From Paracoccaceae bacterium (lineage in GTDB: Bacteria > Pseudomonadota > Alphaproteobacteria > Rhodobacterales > Rhodobacteraceae): a stretch of DNA of 64,000 bases. Under the pieces are notes generated by a model. The model saw only the letters and a list, made by a program, of their open reading frames with translations, ran no database searches and was not told the origin of the DNA. The stretch is from the NCBI GenBank assembly GCA_024742405.1, contig JANSYP010000002.1, positions 434,001 through 498,000 on the forward strand, read 5' to 3'. Position numbers and translations under genes: made by a program. The first letter of the stretch is position 1. The number at the start of each line of letters is the position of its first letter. Below are positions 8,990 through 17,871 of the stretch, one piece after another.

Positions 8990-9436
8990 TTACTTAGCGG
9001 CCGCTTTCTTGGCAGCTGTCGTCACGTCGGCTGTCGCCTTCTTGACGGCTGCAGTGGCATCTTCCGAGATGTCTTTTCCGGCGGCCAGCATCAGCTCGAC
9101 AGTTTCCATCTGAACCTTTTTGGCGACTTCAGCGAAGGCAGCCATGGTTTCAGCGGTCATCTCAGCTTCGGACGACATGAAGTCGGTCAGAGCTTTGGTG
9201 TAGTCGGTGGCTTCGCTTTTGACCGTGGTGACTTCGGCCAGCTTGGCCAGGGTCTCTTTCGTCCACTTGGACGAGATCTCGGTCGACTGCTCGGCAGCTT
9301 CCAGAGCGACTTTGGACATCTTTTCGCTCAGCGTGGCGGACGTTTTGAACGCGTCCTGCATCGCCTTGGAATCGACGGGAAACGAGCCCATCGCGTCTTG
9401 CATCATCTTGGTGAAATCTTGTGTCTTGGCAGCCAT
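8990..9436 (-). CDS. phaP: Phasin (PHB granule-associated protein)
   Basis: A 148-residue, highly amphipathic helical protein rich in Ala, Lys, Glu and Thr. It contains the phasin-family pattern FTKMMQDAMGSFPVD, LEAAEQSTEISSKWTKETLAKL and an AAVKKATADVTTAAKKAAAK-like basic tail. Phasins coat PHB granules and control their number and size. The start at 9436 is supported by AGGAGA; upstream codons in the frame are unlike protein. It has its own promoter region (9437-9570) containing a PhaR-type palindrome and its own terminator. Abundant phasin repressed by PhaR is the established arrangement in related bacteria. Confidence 0.93.
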   Translation of the reverse strand: MAAKTQDFTKMMQDAMGSFPVDSKAMQDAFKTSATLSEKMSKVALEAAEQSTEISSKWTKETLAKLAEVTTVKSEATDYTKALTDFMSSEAEMTAETMAAFAEVAKKVQMETVELMLAAGKDISEDATAAVKKATADVTTAAKKAAAK

Positions 9437-9536
9437 TGGTTCTCTCCTGACTATGGCGGTCCGTTCTTTCCGGTCCCGCATCCTGCGCCTGAGAGCTATA
9501 TGCCTGCCGCAGTGCAGCATTTCAAGAAAAAAGATG

Positions 9537-9547
9537 CTGCGCCGCAG
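9537..9547. promoter_or_regulatory. PhaR operator upstream of phaP
   Basis: CTGC-GCC-GCAG, about 100 bases upstream of the phaP start and 24 bases beyond the phaC stop. A degenerate half-palindrome, CTGCCGCAGTGCAG, lies at 9504-9517, closer to phaP. Both match the known CTGC-N3/4-GCAG PhaR consensus exactly or nearly. Confidence 0.6.
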
Positions 9548-9570
9548 AAAAAATTATTCCCGTTGAATTA

Positions 9571-11364
9571 TCAGGCGTTTGTCTGAGCCAAAACGTAGGT
9601 GCCCGGAGCCGACGCCAGGACAGGGTGCTTCGAATCGCCGGGAACTCGCGCCGGCACCTTGCGGCCGGACTTCTTGGCGAGCCATGCGCCCCATCTGGGC
9701 CACCAGGATCCCTCGTGAAAATCGGCGCCTGCGAACCACTCTTCGGGTTCGAGCTTCAGATTGGTATTGGTGTAATGACCGTACTTGTTCTTGGAAGGCG
9801 GGTTGACGATCCCTGCGATATGGCCGGATTGCGAGACCACAAAGGTCTTGGACCGGCTCCCCATCTGACGCACGCCGTTGTAGCTGGCCGTCCAGGTCGC
9901 AATATGGTCGGTTTCGCAGGCGATGGCATAGATCGGTGTCTTGATGTCCTTGAGCGTCACCGTCTCGCCGCAGACTGTGAAGCCGGTCGTGGCGAAACGG
10001 TTGTCCATGCAGAGCCCGCGCAGATACTCCACCGTCATCTTCGCCGGCAGGTTGGTGCCGTCGCCATTCCAATAAAGCAGATCGAAGGCGGGCGGCGTGT
10101 CGCCCATCATGTAGCTCTTGATCGCCGGGCCATAGATCAGGTCGTTGGACCGCAGGAACGAGAACGTCCGCGACATGAAGAAACTGTCCAGGATGCCGGA
10201 CTGCGCGACCTCTCGTTCGATGCCGCCGACGAAATCGTCGTTGAGGAACACCCCGATCTCGCCCTGATCGGAGAAATCGGTCATCGTCGTGAAAAGCGTG
10301 GCGGAATTGACCGAACTGTCGCCGCGCTTGGCCATCATCGCAAGCACCATGCTGAGCGTGGTCCCCGCGATGCAATAGCCGATGGCGTTGACCTTGGCCT
10401 GCCCGGTGATGGCCTTGACCTCTTCGATGGCGGTCAGAAAGCCGTCCTGGACATAGTCGTCCATGCCGACCTCGGCATAGCTCGGGTCGGGGTTTTTCCA
10501 GCTCACCACAAAGAGCGTGAAGCCCTGATCGACGATCCATTTGATCAGGCTGTTCTTCTGCTTGAGGTCGAGAATGTAGAACTTGTTGATCCAGGGCGGG
10601 AACAGCACCAGCGGCGTGGCATGCACCTTCTCGGTCGTCGGCGCATACTGGATCAGTTCCATCATGCGGTTGCGATAGACGACCGACCCCGGGGTGGTGG
10701 CGAGGTTTTCGCCGACATGGAACGCTTCGGGATCGGCGAGCGTCACCAGAACCTCGCCATCGTGGGTCTCGACATCGCGCACGAGGTTTTCCAGCCCGTT
10801 GACCAGGGACTGACCGTTGGTTTCGACCGCTTTCTCCAGCGCGTCCGGGTTGGTCGCCAGGAAGTTCGTCGGCGCGAACATGTCGACGATCTGCTGGGTG
10901 AAATACTCCACCCGCTGTTTGTCCCTGGGTTCGAGCCCGTCAAGCTCCTTGACCGCGCCGTGGATCGCCTCGGAGGTCAGAAGGTAGTTTTGCTTGATGA
11001 AATTGAAATAGGGATGGGTCTGCCACATCGGGTTCGAGAAGCGGCGGTCGCGCGGTGTAGGGTCCTCGGGTGCGGCGAGCTTGCCACTGCTGAGCACCTG
11101 TTGCGCTTCGACGTAATGCTTCAGCAGTTTGCCCCAATAGGCGACCTGATGCTCCATGATCCGGGTGGGATGCTGCACGAATTCGGTCATGTAGGCGGAG
11201 GCCGCGCGCGCGAACAGCTCATGACCGGGGGCCTGCAGCTTGGGATCCACATTCCGTTTGGCGGCCACGGCTGCCACCAGCCGCTGCGACAACTCTTCGA
11301 GCTTGGCGATATTTGTGTTCAGCTTTTCAAGGTTTGCGCCTGCTTCGTTTTCGTCAGTTGTCAT
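9571..11364 (-). CDS. phaC: Class I poly(3-hydroxyalkanoate) synthase PhaC
   Basis: A 597-residue alpha/beta-hydrolase-type polymerase of normal class I length. The lipase-like box is IGYCIAGTTL with the nucleophile Cys331. The catalytic Asp lies in ACETDHIATW and the catalytic His in SQSGHIAGIVNPP near the C-terminus. The N-terminal PhaC domain contains NPMWQTHPYFNFIKQNYLLTS. The enzyme polymerises 3-hydroxyacyl-CoA at the granule surface. It is divergently transcribed from the PHB depolymerase gene, with 109 bases between the starts, so storage and mobilisation share one intergenic control region. phaA and phaB (thiolase and reductase) are not in this window. Confidence 0.96.
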   Translation of the reverse strand: MTTDENEAGANLEKLNTNIAKLEELSQRLVAAVAAKRNVDPKLQAPGHELFARAASAYMTEFVQHPTRIMEHQVAYWGKLLKHYVEAQQVLSSGKLAAPEDPTPRDRRFSNPMWQTHPYFNFIKQNYLLTSEAIHGAVKELDGLEPRDKQRVEYFTQQIVDMFAPTNFLATNPDALEKAVETNGQSLVNGLENLVRDVETHDGEVLVTLADPEAFHVGENLATTPGSVVYRNRMMELIQYAPTTEKVHATPLVLFPPWINKFYILDLKQKNSLIKWIVDQGFTLFVVSWKNPDPSYAEVGMDDYVQDGFLTAIEEVKAITGQAKVNAIGYCIAGTTLSMVLAMMAKRGDSSVNSATLFTTMTDFSDQGEIGVFLNDDFVGGIEREVAQSGILDSFFMSRTFSFLRSNDLIYGPAIKSYMMGDTPPAFDLLYWNGDGTNLPAKMTVEYLRGLCMDNRFATTGFTVCGETVTLKDIKTPIYAIACETDHIATWTASYNGVRQMGSRSKTFVVSQSGHIAGIVNPPSKNKYGHYTNTNLKLEPEEWFAGADFHEGSWWPRWGAWLAKKSGRKVPARVPGDSKHPVLASAPGTYVLAQTNA

Positions 11365-11473
11365 ATCGACGGTTCCACCCTAGTTTCGCGCAGCTTTAAT
11401 GGTAATCGCCGCCGCTCGGGAGGGGCAAAGCGACGAATTGTTCCGGTGTTTTGCCCGGAGGTAAGGAGATCCG

Positions 11474-12745
11474 ATGCGTTACATGCTGACCTACGACCTT
11501 ATGGAAACGGTCCGCACTACGAACCAGTGGCTTGGCGCCAGCGCGCTCGCTTTTGGCTCCTACCCCCAGACCGGGCTGTTTCCGACGCCCGCCTTTCGGC
11601 TGATCGCCGCCTGGGGCGAAGTGATGGAACGCAGCTATGCGCGAATGGTCACCAAGCCGGACTGGAACATCTACGCGGTGGTCAGCGATGACGGTCGCGA
11701 CCATGTGGTGCACGAACGCACACTGATCGAACGCCCCTTTGGCGATCTGATGCGGTTCGAGGTCCAGGGCCGGCCCGAAAAGAAACGGCGCGTGCTGCTT
11801 GTGGCGCCGATGTCGGGGCACTACGCGACGCTGTTGCGCTCGACGGTGATCAGCCTGCTGCCCGACTGCGAGGTCTTCATCACCGACTGGCACAATGCCC
11901 GCGACATCCCCGTCTCCAAAGGCAAGTTCGACATCGAGGATTACACGCTCTACCTCGCCGACTTCATGGAGTTCCTCGGGCCCGACACCCATGTGATCGC
12001 GGTCTGCCAGCCCGCGCCGCTGGCCCTGGCCGCCACGGCCTATCTAGCCGAGAAGAACCCCGAGGCCCAGCCGCGCAGCCTGACGCTGATCGGCGGTCCG
12101 ATCGACCCCGATGCCGCGGCCACCGATGTGACGGATTTTGGCCGGCGCATCACCATGGGCCAGCTCGAGGAGCTTGCCGTTCAGCGCGTGGGCTTCAAAT
12201 ATGCGGGCGCCGGCAGGATGGTCTATCCCGGCCTGCTGCAGCTGACCTCCTTCATGTCGATGAATGCCGACCGCCATGGCGAGGCGTTCTTCAACCAGAT
12301 CATTCGCGTCGCCAAGGGCGAGGCTGCCGATCACGACCACCATAACCGCTTCTACGACGAGTATCTGGCGGTGATGGACATGCCGGCGGAGTTCTACCTG
12401 TCGACGGTAGAGCGGATCTTCAAGAATCTTGAGATCGCGCAGAACGACTTTGAAGTCGCCGGGCACAAGGTCGACATCGGCGCCATCACAACCGTGGCGG
12501 TAAAGGTCGTGGAGGGCGAGAAGGACGATATCTCGGCGCCCGGGCAGTGCCTGGCGGCGCTGGATCTTCTGACGGGCCTGCCCGACGACAAGAAGGCAAG
12601 CCATGTCGAACCCGGGGCGGGCCATTACGGCATCTTCGCCGGCAAGAGCTGGCGCAACAATATCCGCCCGCTGGTGCTGGAATTCATCGACTCCAACAGC
12701 GCCGCGCCGTCACAGCCCGCCAGCCCTGCACTCGCCGGCGAGTGA
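11474..12745 (+). CDS. phaZ: Intracellular PHB depolymerase PhaZ
   Basis: A 423-residue protein of the intracellular PHB depolymerase family (a1-type). It has VAPMSGHYATLLRSTV, FITDWHNARDIP, the nucleophile region HVIAVCQPAPLAL with Cys178, GGPIDPDAA and a C-terminal GAGHYGIFAGKSW containing the catalytic His. These enzymes hydrolyse amorphous PHB inside the cell with a cysteine nucleophile. A near-perfect ribosome-binding site (TAAGGAGAT) precedes the start. It is divergent from phaC. An Ala/Pro/Ser-rich tail after about residue 405 is probably disordered. Confidence 0.95.
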   Translation: MRYMLTYDLMETVRTTNQWLGASALAFGSYPQTGLFPTPAFRLIAAWGEVMERSYARMVTKPDWNIYAVVSDDGRDHVVHERTLIERPFGDLMRFEVQGRPEKKRRVLLVAPMSGHYATLLRSTVISLLPDCEVFITDWHNARDIPVSKGKFDIEDYTLYLADFMEFLGPDTHVIAVCQPAPLALAATAYLAEKNPEAQPRSLTLIGGPIDPDAAATDVTDFGRRITMGQLEELAVQRVGFKYAGAGRMVYPGLLQLTSFMSMNADRHGEAFFNQIIRVAKGEAADHDHHNRFYDEYLAVMDMPAEFYLSTVERIFKNLEIAQNDFEVAGHKVDIGAITTVAVKVVEGEKDDISAPGQCLAALDLLTGLPDDKKASHVEPGAGHYGIFAGKSWRNNIRPLVLEFIDSNSAAPSQPASPALAGE

Positions 12746-12765
12746 GCCCGACCAGAGTAGACGCG

Positions 12766-12783
12766 CGCCCCTCCGAAGGGGCG
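12766..12783 (+). terminator. Hairpin downstream of phaZ
   Basis: CGCCCCT-CCGA-AGGGGCG, a 7-bp stem with a tetraloop 20 bases after the phaZ stop. There is no T-tract, so its terminator role is only probable from position. Confidence 0.4.
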
Positions 12784-13237
12784 TGACCCGACCCTCCGGA
12801 AACGTCAAAGGCGGCACTCCCGCCCCCGGATCGGCACGGCCCTGACGGGCCGCTTGCCCGGTGTTGGGCCGCGCAGGCTACGCCTGCACCGTGAATTGCA
12901 GATTCTGTGTCAGCGATCCAGTCGAAGCGCCCATGGCTCAAGGGCATTTCGAACAGAGCAAACCAGTCGGCACGGGCTTCGCGCCCTCGGCTGGGCTCGG
13001 CGGCGCCGCGGCCAGAGATGTAAGGACCGGCGTAACTTCGGGGCAGCGGCCGGTGCAGCGATCGACATTTTCAGGCGCCAAGGCACATCAGGCGCCGGGC
13101 GCGAATGCGCCGCGGAGCTGCGGGGCTCGACGCCCCATGGCTCCCCCCCCGTCACAGAACGACCGCGGCCGACATGGGGGCTTGCTGACCTGCGCCAGGT
13201 GCTCCGCCGATGACCCGCCCTGGTTGCCCGAAAGAGG
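12784..13237. other. Stretch of about 450 bases without a supported gene
   Basis: Several overlapping open frames cross this stretch on both strands, but their translations are Arg/Pro-rich or low-complexity and match no family I know. Start codons lack ribosome-binding sites. It may be degenerate coding sequence; I found no intact gene, RNA or mobile element signature. Confidence 0.4.
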
Positions 13238-14182
13238 TCAGGGCCGCCCGTTCAAGACCTGGATCCAGACCGCACCCTCGTCATAGAGCGTCCATTCCCG
13301 GCGCAGCCCCCGCGGACCGAACTCGGCATGGGTGACACCCATCACATGAACCTGCGCGCCCGACGGCGCTCCGAACGGCCCCCACCCTTCATGCGGCCCC
13401 GTCAGCGACCAGCGCACCGCGGCGCGCGGCGGCATCAGAGGATCCTCGCGTCCTATCACGTGGTGGATGGCAAACACCGCGGCCGGAAAAGCCGCGCGCA
13501 GCGGCAGCCAGAACCGGTCCGCCGCAGCCTGACCCTGAGTCTCGACCCCGCCGGGATAGCTCAGCGCGCAGGCGCGATCATACTCCGCAGGGACGACCGA
13601 GAACTCCGCCTCCATGAGGCGCGCCAGCAGATCGGCCAGCCGCGCGCCGGTCGGCTCGTCATTGCCCTGACCGTCATAGGGCCCGCCCCGGTCGCGCGCC
13701 GGCGTCAGCGGTGTTTCGGCCGCTCCGCCTTCGATCCTTGCCGCGGCCCACTCCTGTGGGTCCTGCCCGATCTGACGCAGGATCGCACCGCTGTCGCAGA
13801 CCCGCCACGCGTCGCAGATCTTACCGCCCTGCGAAAAACAGTCGGAGATGGTGCGAAAGCGCAACCGCCGGCGCGTGGGCGGACCGAACGGGCCGTCCCC
13901 GCGGTGGGTCGCCGTGGAAAGGACACGGTGGGACGACAGAATGCCCGTTGCCGGATCCCCGCACCAGATCACATCCTCACCCAAAAGCTCGCGGTCGGGG
14001 AAGGCATGGAGCATCTCCATCGTTTCCCGGGTCGCCGCAGGCTCACCGATGCGTAGCCCGCCTGGGGTCCGAACAATCACATCCGGGGCGTAGAATTCTC
14101 GCATCTTTGCGGCGAGGCCACGGCCCTCCCAGATCTCTTCCGTGATCCCCAAGGATCCAGTCGGCAGAGGCTGCACCACCAT
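13238..14182 (-). CDS. Tandem SnoaL-like (NTF2-fold) protein, ester-cyclase type
   Basis: About 314 residues that read as two successive SnoaL-like alpha+beta barrel domains. The first is roughly residues 1-140 (ITEEIWEGRGLAAKMREFYAPDVIVRTPGG), the second about 170-314 (LLARLMEAEFSVVPAEYDRACALSYPGG, ending LRREWTLYDEGAVWIQVL). SnoaL-like proteins bind small hydrophobic ligands, and some are cyclases or isomerases. I prefer ATG at 14182; a TTG two codons upstream is also possible. Neither has a strong ribosome-binding site, and the gene starts 12 bases after the LacI stop, so it is probably translated from the same message. The ligand is unknown. Confidence 0.75.
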   Translation of the reverse strand: MVVQPLPTGSLGITEEIWEGRGLAAKMREFYAPDVIVRTPGGLRIGEPAATRETMEMLHAFPDRELLGEDVIWCGDPATGILSSHRVLSTATHRGDGPFGPPTRRRLRFRTISDCFSQGGKICDAWRVCDSGAILRQIGQDPQEWAAARIEGGAAETPLTPARDRGGPYDGQGNDEPTGARLADLLARLMEAEFSVVPAEYDRACALSYPGGVETQGQAAADRFWLPLRAAFPAAVFAIHHVIGREDPLMPPRAAVRWSLTGPHEGWGPFGAPSGAQVHVMGVTHAEFGPRGLRREWTLYDEGAVWIQVLNGRP

Positions 14183-14194
14183 CGCCAAGGTTTT

Positions 14195-15268
14195 TCACTG
14201 AATGGCCCCAGTCCCGGCGCCATTACCGGTTCCAGGCCCGATTTCACGCCCGGCCCAGCCTTCGGGCACTTGCGCGGAGCCGCGCAGGACGAGTTGCCCC
14301 GGCACGATGATCGTGCGTGGCTGCGCATCGGGATCGCGGACGCGGCGCAGCAGGCAGGCGACCGTTTCCACCACCATCCGGTCCGACGGCTGGCGCCAGG
14401 TGGTCAGATCATAGGCCCCCCAGGACGCGAGCGGGACATCGTCATAGCCCACGACCGAAACATCGCCAGGCACCGACAGGCCAAGCTCGCTGCGCAAGGT
14501 GTCCATCACCGCAAAGGCCATGTGGTCATTCCCGACGAACACAGCATCGGGCGGATCGGGCCGGTCCCAGAGCGCCAATGTGACCTCGCGCGCCGCGGTC
14601 CGGCAATACTGCCCCGTGCCGCTGGCATGGAGCGGCACGCCCGACTGGCTGAGACCCGCGCAAAATCCCTCCGCCCGGTCTCGTCCGGTGTTGGAGCCCG
14701 CGAGGCCGGTGATTTGAGCGATCCGTCGATGCCCGCCCGCCACCAGAAACCGCGCGACCTCGGCCGCGCCTTGGGCATTGTCCGAGACGATCTGGGAAAA
14801 GCGGCGGTCGTCGTGGCTGCGGTTGAACAGCACGACCGGGATGCCCGCGGCGTCACACCGGGTCACCAGGCTGTCCGACAGACCGACGGAGGCCGCAATG
14901 ATGCCGTCCACCTGGTAGTCCAGCAACTCATCCACCACCCGGTCGAGGTCCGGATCGGCGTCGGCGGCCAGAAACACCATCAGCCGGTAGCCTTCGGTTT
15001 CCAGCGCCGCCGACAGCCGCTCCAACGCATCGAGGTAGAACTGGTTCTGCAAATAGGCGACCACCAGCCCGATGATGCGGCTGCGTCCGGTGATCAGCGA
15101 ACGGGCCAGCACGTTTGGGCGATAACCCAGCTCCGCGGCGGCCTTGCGCACCTTTTCGGCGGTTTCCTTGCTGGCCGAGGCCCCTGGGGTAAAGACGCGG
15201 CTGACGGCCGACTGGCTCACGCCAGCCCGCGCGGCAACGTCGATCGAGGTGATCTTGCCCGAGCGCAT
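14195..15268 (-). CDS. LacI-family transcriptional regulator
   Basis: A 357-residue repressor with the classical N-terminal LacI helix-turn-helix (ITSIDVAARAGVSQSAVSRVF) and hinge helix region (LGYRPNVLARSLITGRS), followed by a sugar-binding-protein-like effector domain (IIGLVVAYLQNQFY and, later, VFVGNDHMAFAVMDTLR and DVSVVGYDDVPLASW). A GGGGGTGG lies upstream of the ATG. It appears to lead a two-gene unit with the SnoaL-like gene; such regulators usually control nearby transport and catabolic genes, but none remain here. The C-terminal tail is Gly-rich and probably disordered. Confidence 0.9.
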   Translation of the reverse strand: MRSGKITSIDVAARAGVSQSAVSRVFTPGASASKETAEKVRKAAAELGYRPNVLARSLITGRSRIIGLVVAYLQNQFYLDALERLSAALETEGYRLMVFLAADADPDLDRVVDELLDYQVDGIIAASVGLSDSLVTRCDAAGIPVVLFNRSHDDRRFSQIVSDNAQGAAEVARFLVAGGHRRIAQITGLAGSNTGRDRAEGFCAGLSQSGVPLHASGTGQYCRTAAREVTLALWDRPDPPDAVFVGNDHMAFAVMDTLRSELGLSVPGDVSVVGYDDVPLASWGAYDLTTWRQPSDRMVVETVACLLRRVRDPDAQPRTIIVPGQLVLRGSAQVPEGWAGREIGPGTGNGAGTGAIQ

Positions 15269-15345
15269 CTTACCACCCCCGGCCAGGGGCGCGGCGTGGC
15301 GCGGGCGAGCTGCCGCCGATGGGGGATTGGTCGATATGTCTTCGG

Positions 15346-15365
15346 GTCATGCTTAATTCTATGAC
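15346..15365. promoter_or_regulatory. Candidate operator upstream of the LacI-family gene
   Basis: GTCAT-N10-ATGAC lies 78-97 bases upstream of the LacI-type start codon. A dyad of this form is compatible with a dimeric repressor site, but short dyads are common and no second copy is visible. Confidence 0.25.
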
Positions 15366-15398
15366 GCGGCGCCGCGCACCGATCAACCCGACGAGATG

Positions 15399-15988
15399 TC
15401 AGCGGTAGGCAGCCGTGCCAAAATACGGAAAATCGCCATAACGCGCGGCACGGACCGCGGCGAGTCCGTCCAGCGTTACGCCTGCACGCAGCAATACAGA
15501 ATTGCCGCCGATCCTGCCACCGATCTCGCGCTTGGGAACATCGTGCCCGTGCAGATTGAATGCGCAGAGTTTCGGGAAAAACCGCATTTCGAAATAGAGC
15601 AGATGGTCGTGCACCCACCAAACCAGATTGTGCCAGTCGCCGCCGTGCCCTTAGCGGTCGGCAAACCAAGGGATGGCGACACAGTCGCGGGCACCCATAT
15701 GGCCCGCAGCATTGCGCAAGTCCCAGATATGGCCGGCCCGGTTGGCCTCATCACGCGCGCAGTTGCGCCCGTTGGTATCGCCGCACGCGTTCAGTGCCGC
15801 ACTGCGGTAACGCGACCGGATCTGGAGCGGCCGAAGGTGTCAACCAGCGGGTCGAGCATGTCCCTCGCCAGCCGCGCACCGGCAGCGATGGGCAGCTCCG
15901 GATCCTCGCGGATGTTGGCAAAGCCCTGCGCGGCGCCAATCTCGGAATAGAGGAAGTCGCGGAAGAAGAAGCGTTTCGAGAGCTGCAT
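15399..15988 (-). pseudogene. Frameshifted and nonsense-mutated gene of a hypothetical protein family
   Basis: On the minus strand a protein begins at 15988 (MQLSKRFFFRDFLYSEIGAA...) and reads well to TFGRS near 15830. It continues only after a shift of frame as SRYRSAALNACGD, EANRAGHIWDLRNAAGHMGARD and AIPWFADR. A TAA stop then interrupts at 15651-15653 where an aromatic codon is expected. The same frame resumes as GHGGDWHNLVWWVHDHLLYFEM, FFPKLCAFNL and ends at 15399. The continuity of sense across both lesions shows an inactivated gene of about 196 codons. The His/Asp/Glu layout is loosely like peptidase M15 proteins, but I cannot assign a function. Confidence 0.7.
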
Positions 15989-16033
15989 GCGGCCGCACGC
16001 TTCGAGCCCACGCATGGACCGGGAGGATTTCAT

Positions 16034-16321
16034 TTATTCGGTGCGGCCCGCATCATCGATGCTTGCCACTTCTAGTGAGGATCCAAGCCCCTCGAAAAAG
16101 CCACTGGCCGCGTCGAGTGGCACGACCCTGACCAGAATCTCAATGCCGGAAACCCCAGCAACAAGGAACAGCATTGCCACACTCCAAAGCGCCCAGACTG
16201 AATGCCGCCCAATTGCATGCCATAAACGCGACCAATTGAGAGCGAGAGTATCGGGTTCTTGGCTGACGAGATCGAAGCCTCCAACAAACAGCATATGCGC
16301 CCAAAAGTCTTCGCTTCGCAC
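16034..16321 (-). CDS. Doubtful small membrane protein
   Basis: A 95-codon frame starting with GTG. It has one plausible membrane segment (VWALWSVAMLFLVAGVSGIE) and little charge bias. Its codon use is noticeably poorer in G/C at third positions than the surrounding genes. No ribosome-binding site is visible and I recognise no family. It may be a recently acquired or decaying gene lying between the pseudogene and gshA, or a chance frame. Confidence 0.25.
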   Translation of the reverse strand: MRSEDFWAHMLFVGGFDLVSQEPDTLALNWSRLWHAIGRHSVWALWSVAMLFLVAGVSGIEILVRVVPLDAASGFFEGLGSSLEVASIDDAGRTE

Positions 16322-16427
16322 GCTTCGCTTGTGAGCGAGCCATCCGTTTCAGCACGGGTTCACCGCAAATCGGTTGTGAATGAGCTGTCGGTAAAGCGTG
16401 TATCCGGGGATTGAAAAGAGCCGCCGC

Positions 16428-17798
16428 CTAGTAGCTGTAGGCGCCATAGATCCGGGTCAGGTCGCAGTTCCAGTCGCCGTGATAGTGCTCCAGCAGCTCG
16501 TCCGCCGGGGTCTGACCACTGTCCACGCTGTCCTGCAGCGCGTTGAGGAAATGGGTTTCGTCGGGCAGGATACCGCCTGCGCCGGGGACCGCCCGTGCCG
16601 CCAGCCCGGACCGTGCGATCTCCAGCACCTCGCCCGCCAGATCGCGCATCGACTGGCCGTTGATCGCGGCCCGCAGCCCGTCCTTGGCGGCCGCCACGCG
16701 CCAGGCTTCGCGTGTTTCCGCATCCCAGCCCTTGGCCAGATCCCAGGCCGCGTCCAGCGCGCCCTGGTCGTAGGTCAGCCCGACCCAGAGAGCGGGCAAC
16801 GCGCAAAGCCGCCGCCAGGGCCCGCCGTCCGCGCCGCGCATCTCGATGAATTTCTTGATCCGCGCCTCGGGAAAGATCGTGGTCAGATGATCGGCCCAGT
16901 CGCTCAGCGTCGGGATCTCGCCGGGCAGCGCGGGCAGTTGGCCGTCGAGGAAATCGCGAAACGACTGCCCCCGCGCATCGACATATTTCCCGTCGCGGAA
17001 GACAAAATACATCGGCACATCGAGCGCATAGTCCGCCCATGCCTCGAACCCAAAACCGGCATCGAAAACGAAGGGCAGCATGCCGGTACGGTCGGCATCG
17101 AGGTCGCGCCAGACCCGGCTGCGCCAGCTCTGATAGCCGTTGGGCTTGCCGTCCAGAAAGGGCGAATTGGCGAATAGCGCCGTGGCCACGGGCTGCAGCG
17201 CCAGCGCCACGCGCAGCTTTTTGACCATGTCCGGCTCGGAGGCGAAATCGAGGTTCACCTGGACGGTACAGGTCCGGTACATCATGGTTTTTCCCATGGT
17301 CCCGACCTTGTCCATATAGTCGGTCATCAGGGCATAGCGCCCCTTGGGCATCGCCGGCATCTCGGCCTGCCGCCAGATCGGTGCGGCGCCCAGACCGATG
17401 AAGCCCGCACCGATCTCGTCGGCCACCGACTGCACTTCGCGGAGGTGGACATTCACCTCGTCGCAGGTCTCGTGGATGCTCCTGAGCGGCGCGCCGGACA
17501 GTTCCAGCTGGCCTCCGGGCTCCAGGCTGACATTCGCGCCGTCCTTTTCCAGCCCGATGATGTTGCCGCCTTCCAGCACGGGCGCCCAGCCATACCGGTC
17601 GCGCAACCCTTCCAGAATCGCCTTGATCGAGCGCGCGCCGTCATAGGGCAGCGGCTTGAGCGTATCCTTGCAGTAGCCGAATTTCTCGTGCTCGGTCCCG
17701 ATGCGCCACTCATCCTTGGGCTTGCAGCCCGAAGCCAGATAGTCGGCGAGTTGCGCATGGGTCTCGATCGGGCCGCCACCGGACTGGGGGATGGACAT
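16428..17798 (-). CDS. gshA: Glutamate-cysteine ligase, plant/proteobacterial type
   Basis: A 456-residue enzyme of the GCS2 family used by alphaproteobacteria and plants. Motifs seen are WRIGTEHEKFGY (substrate-binding N-terminus), GANVSLEPGGQLELSGAPL, the MTDYMDKVGTMGKTMMYRTCTVQVNLDF core and MRGADGGPWRRLCALPALWVGL. It forms gamma-glutamylcysteine, the first step of glutathione synthesis, in the cytoplasm. Length is typical. It ends the minus-strand series rsmE, membrane protein, gshA. A glutathione-S-transferase-like gene occurs later in the window but is not linked. Confidence 0.95.
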   Translation of the reverse strand: MSIPQSGGGPIETHAQLADYLASGCKPKDEWRIGTEHEKFGYCKDTLKPLPYDGARSIKAILEGLRDRYGWAPVLEGGNIIGLEKDGANVSLEPGGQLELSGAPLRSIHETCDEVNVHLREVQSVADEIGAGFIGLGAAPIWRQAEMPAMPKGRYALMTDYMDKVGTMGKTMMYRTCTVQVNLDFASEPDMVKKLRVALALQPVATALFANSPFLDGKPNGYQSWRSRVWRDLDADRTGMLPFVFDAGFGFEAWADYALDVPMYFVFRDGKYVDARGQSFRDFLDGQLPALPGEIPTLSDWADHLTTIFPEARIKKFIEMRGADGGPWRRLCALPALWVGLTYDQGALDAAWDLAKGWDAETREAWRVAAAKDGLRAAINGQSMRDLAGEVLEIARSGLAARAVPGAGGILPDETHFLNALQDSVDSGQTPADELLEHYHGDWNCDLTRIYGAYSY

Positions 17799-17871
17799 GG
17801 GGTGGGGCTCCGTCTGGGTCGGTTTTCTGGGTCGTTCAGGGGCCGAGACGTGTGGCGAATTGGCGCCCGTG

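Noticed and set aside
12854-13286. Two overlapping 119-141-codon plus-strand frames after phaZ
   Set aside because: Translations are Arg/Pro/Ser-rich with no conserved segment and no ribosome-binding site.
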